Shown here: positions 51,803 to 54,017 of the stretch, piece after piece
How the letters are laid out: every line of letters begins with the position of its first letter
How positions within the stretch are numbered: the stretch's first letter is position 1
Assembly: GCA_030037895.1 (NCBI GenBank)
Contig: JASHPW010000084.1
Span: 1-54,017, forward strand
From: Xanthobacteraceae bacterium
GTDB lineage: Bacteria; Pseudomonadota; Alphaproteobacteria; Rhizobiales; Xanthobacteraceae
DNA: 54,017 nt
Direction: 5' to 3'
Position numbers and translations under genes: made by a program
The notes under the pieces: model-generated
Databases searched by the model: none
The model's input: the letters and a program-made list of their open reading frames with translations, nothing else
What the model was told of the DNA's origin: nothing

Positions 51803-54017
51803 TCAGTCTTTCACCAAATCGCCAAGCAAGCTCGCGGCAACGGCAAGCTTCGACAAAGTGAGGCCGGAATTGGCGATTTCGTGGATCGCCAAGCGGATGC
51901 GCTCCACATCGCCTTTGCGCGGCGCGACCCAGGCCTCGACCGCGTCGGCGCCGGCCGCGCCGTTGCCGACCATGGCGGCGGCGAGCCGTCGTTCGGCATC
52001 GCCGATCGAATCGCGCGCGCGATCGAGCGCCAGCCGGTCGAAATAATCGGCGATCGGGATGTTGCCCGCCGCCGCGGCGATGCGGTCGAGGCGGAAGAAC
52101 GTGCCGGCGGCGAAATAGGTGGCGGCGACCTCGCCGACCGCCTTGCCGGTGCGGTCGGCGACGAGCACGATATCGGGGGCGGCGGCGAGCGGCCCGAGAT
52201 CGGCGATGCGGCCGGCAAGCTCGTCCGCCACGCCTGCCGCGGCAAGTTCCCGCCTCTGCGCCGCGCGTGCGCTCACGGCGTCGGGCGGCAGTGCGCCATC
52301 GAGCGCGGCCGCGACCGCGGCGATGCCGTCGCGATAATGGGTCACGACATCGGCAAGGCCCTTGGTCAACTCGACGTTGCGCAGGAACCAGATAATGCGG
52401 TCGAGCAGCAGGTCCTGCACCGCCGCGTAGAGATCGAGCTGCACCTTGCCGGGAACCCGGTTGTCGAGGCCGTCGATCGCCGTATTGAGCGCGGTCATGC
52501 CGTAACTGTCGCGCACCGCCGCAAAGGCCGAGGCGATGGCGGCCGGCGCCGCGCCGGTCTGGTCGGCGATGCGCACGATGAGCGAAGGCCCGCCGCGATT
52601 GATCATCGAGTTGGCGAGCTGGGTGGCGATGATCTCGCGCCGCAGGCGGTGGTGTTGGAGCGCGTCGGGGAAACGCGCCGCGATCGCCTTCGGGAAATAG
52701 CGGCCGACCTCGCGGGCGAGATAAGGCTCGTCCGGCACGGTCGATTCGAGCAAGTCGTGATACAGCGCGAGCTTGGCATAGGCGAGCAGGACCGACAGTT
52801 CGGGGCGGGTGAACGGCTGCGCGCGGCGGCGGCGTTCGCCGAGCGCCATGTCGTCGGGCAGATATTCCACGGCGCGGTCGAGCAGGCCGCGCGTCTCCAG
52901 CGTCTGCATCAGCCGCTGCAGGAAGCCGAAATCCTCCATGCCGCGCCGCGCCGCGAGCGAGAGCGCCAAGGTCTGCAAGTAATTATTGCGCAGCACCAGG
53001 CCGGCGACTTCATCGGTCATCTCGGCGAGCAGCGCGTTGCGCGCGCGCATCGCCAGCCGCCCGTCGCGTAACGGAATACTCAACGCGATCTTGATGTTGA
53101 CCTCCATGTCGGAGGTGTTGACGCCGGCGGAATTGTCGATGGCGTCGGTGTTGAGCCTGATGCCGTGCAGCGCCGCCTCGATGCGGCCGCGTTGGGTCAT
53201 GCCGAGATTGGCGCCTTCGCCGATCACCTTGCAGCGCAAGTCGCGTCCGGCGACGCGAAGGGCGTCGTTGGCGCGGTCGCCGACCGCCTCGTCGCTCTCG
53301 TCCGCGGCGCGGACGTAGGTGCCGATGCCGCCGAAGAACACGAGGTCGACCGGCGCCTTGAGGATCGCGCGGATCAATTCCTGCGGCGTCAGCCGCTCGC
53401 CGACGCCGAACAGCTTTTGCGCTTGCGGAGAAAGTCGTATCTCCTTCGCCGCGCGCAAAAAAACGCCGCCGCCCTTGGAGATCAGCGCCTTGTTGAAGTC
53501 CTGCCAACTCGATCGCGGCAGATCGAACAGCCGCTTGCGTTCGGCGAAAGTGCGCTCCGGATCCGGATCGGGATCGATGAAGATGTCGCGGTGATCGAAG
53601 GCGGCGACGAGCTTGATCGTCTTCTCGCGCAGCATGCCGTTGCCGAATACGTCACCCGACATGTCGCCGACGCCTACGACCGTGAACGCCGTCAAGGCGA
53701 TGTTGACATCCATCTCGCGGAAATGGCGCTTGACCGATTCCCAGGCGCCGCGCGCGGTGATGCCGATCTTCTTGTGGTCGTAGCCGGCCGAGCCGCCGGA
53801 GGCGAATGCATCGCCGAGCCAGTAATCATGCGCAACGGCAAGCTCGTTGGCGATGTCGGAGAACGTCGCCGTGCCCTTGTCCGCGGCGACCACGAGATAA
53901 GGATCGTCGCCTTCGTGGCGAACGACGTCCGGCGGCGGGATCACGCCCGCCGTTCCAGCACCGATATTGTCGGTGATGTCGAGCAGCGTCGAGATGAACA
54001 GCTTGTAGGCCGCGGTC
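51803..54017 (-). CDS. gdhB: NAD-specific glutamate dehydrogenase, large type (C-terminal part)
   Basis: The frame runs off the window end, leaving about 737 of the roughly 1600 residues. The large (GDH-1600) enzyme deaminates glutamate to 2-oxoglutarate with NAD+. VAADKGTATFSDIANELAVAHDYWLGDAFASGGSAGYDHKKIGITARGAWESVKRHFRE is the catalytic part (cofactor and substrate region), and GVGDMSGDVFGNGMLREKTIKLVAAFDHRDIFIDPDPD follows. NTSDMEVNIKIAL and later helical regions make up the C-terminal domain. The gene symbol is by analogy. The candidate small RNA lies just past its stop on the other strand. Confidence 0.95.
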   Translation of the reverse strand, partial: TAAYKLFISTLLDITDNIGAGTAGVIPPPDVVRHEGDDPYLVVAADKGTATFSDIANELAVAHDYWLGDAFASGGSAGYDHKKIGITARGAWESVKRHFREMDVNIALTAFTVVGVGDMSGDVFGNGMLREKTIKLVAAFDHRDIFIDPDPDPERTFAERKRLFDLPRSSWQDFNKALISKGGGVFLRAAKEIRLSPQAQKLFGVGERLTPQELIRAILKAPVDLVFFGGIGTYVRAADESDEAVGDRANDALRVAGRDLRCKVIGEGANLGMTQRGRIEAALHGIRLNTDAIDNSAGVNTSDMEVNIKIALSIPLRDGRLAMRARNALLAEMTDEVAGLVLRNNYLQTLALSLAARRGMEDFGFLQRLMQTLETRGLLDRAVEYLPDDMALGERRRRAQPFTRPELSVLLAYAKLALYHDLLESTVPDEPYLAREVGRYFPKAIAARFPDALQHHRLRREIIATQLANSMINRGGPSLIVRIADQTGAAPAAIASAFAAVRDSYGMTALNTAIDGLDNRVPGKVQLDLYAAVQDLLLDRIIWFLRNVELTKGLADVVTHYRDGIAAVAAALDGALPPDAVSARAAQRRELAAAGVADELAGRIADLGPLAAAPDIVLVADRTGKAVGEVAATYFAAGTFFRLDRIAAAAGNIPIADYFDRLALDRARDSIGDAERRLAAAMVGNGAAGADAVEAWVAPRKGDVERIRLAIHEIANSGLTLSKLAVAASLLGDLVKD

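Noticed and set aside
51743-53071. Plus-strand open frame of 442 codons over the glutamate dehydrogenase gene
   Set aside because: Antisense to the clear NAD-glutamate dehydrogenase sequence; arginine- and glycine-rich shadow product.
1-54017. CRISPR arrays or restriction-modification and phage genes
   Set aside because: I found no regularly spaced direct repeats and no cas, phage structural or restriction enzyme genes in the window.

Overview
The window is GC-rich chromosomal DNA from an alphaproteobacterium, most probably of the order Hyphomicrobiales (Bradyrhizobium/Xanthobacteraceae-like). The main reasons are the rimM-trmD-rplS-leuC order, the hemC-hemD-Mic60-hemY cluster, an Irr regulator with an N-terminal heme regulatory motif beside fabA-fabB-fabI, a large NAD-type glutamate dehydrogenase, and several palindromic intergenic repeats of the kind common in this order. 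This assignment is inferred from gene content; no database search was made.

Layout. 1-2981: ribosome maturation and tRNA methylation genes, L19 and leuC (plus strand). 3035-5623: a small secreted protein, then a GNAT acetyltransferase and a RimK-like ATP-grasp ligase. 5711-11472: tsaD (minus), then hemC, hemD, a Mic60/mitofilin-family membrane protein and hemY. 11571-19054: an aerobic benzoyl-CoA (box) cluster: boxR, an alpha/beta hydrolase, boxC and boxB, split by a 2.3-kb IS1595-like element. 19345-23315: an NMT1-type ABC uptake system and a class V aminotransferase. 23320-26547 (minus): GST, Trm112, LON-domain protein, thioredoxin-TPR protein and a YbaK-type editing protein. 26630: tRNA-Gly(GCC). 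26823-28911: O-acetylhomoserine sulfhydrylase and a hydrolase. 28953-39525: an accessory catabolic region (CmcJ-like oxidoreductase, GST, gamma-glutamyltransferase, isopropylmalate-dehydrogenase-like enzyme, penicillin acylase family protein, CobW remnant, BKACE enzyme, XRE-cupin regulator, hydrolase). 39596-44826: 2-hydroxyacid dehydrogenase, SH3 protein, irr and fabA-fabB-fabI. 44835-51204: luciferase-like oxidoreductase, ABC-2 exporter, intracellular PHA depolymerase, YgjP-like metallopeptidase and a TauE/SafE transporter. 51629-51744: a candidate small RNA ending in a strong terminator. 51803-54017: the C-terminal part of the NAD-glutamate dehydrogenase.

The most informative structure is in the box cluster. 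The mobile element (13375-15694) has 30-bp terminal inverted repeats (29/30 matching) and an 8-bp AT-rich duplication, ATTATAAT. Removing it in silico rebuilds a 20-bp site before boxC that matches 18/20 bases of a site directly before boxR. With an 18-bp perfect palindrome beside the boxC start, this points to a shared TATARTGCA-type operator, presumably for BoxR, into which the element inserted. Other unusual items are an in-frame palindromic repeat inside boxC, a three-hairpin candidate small RNA, a CTGC-N3-GCAG palindrome at the start of phaZ, and a truncated CobW gene.
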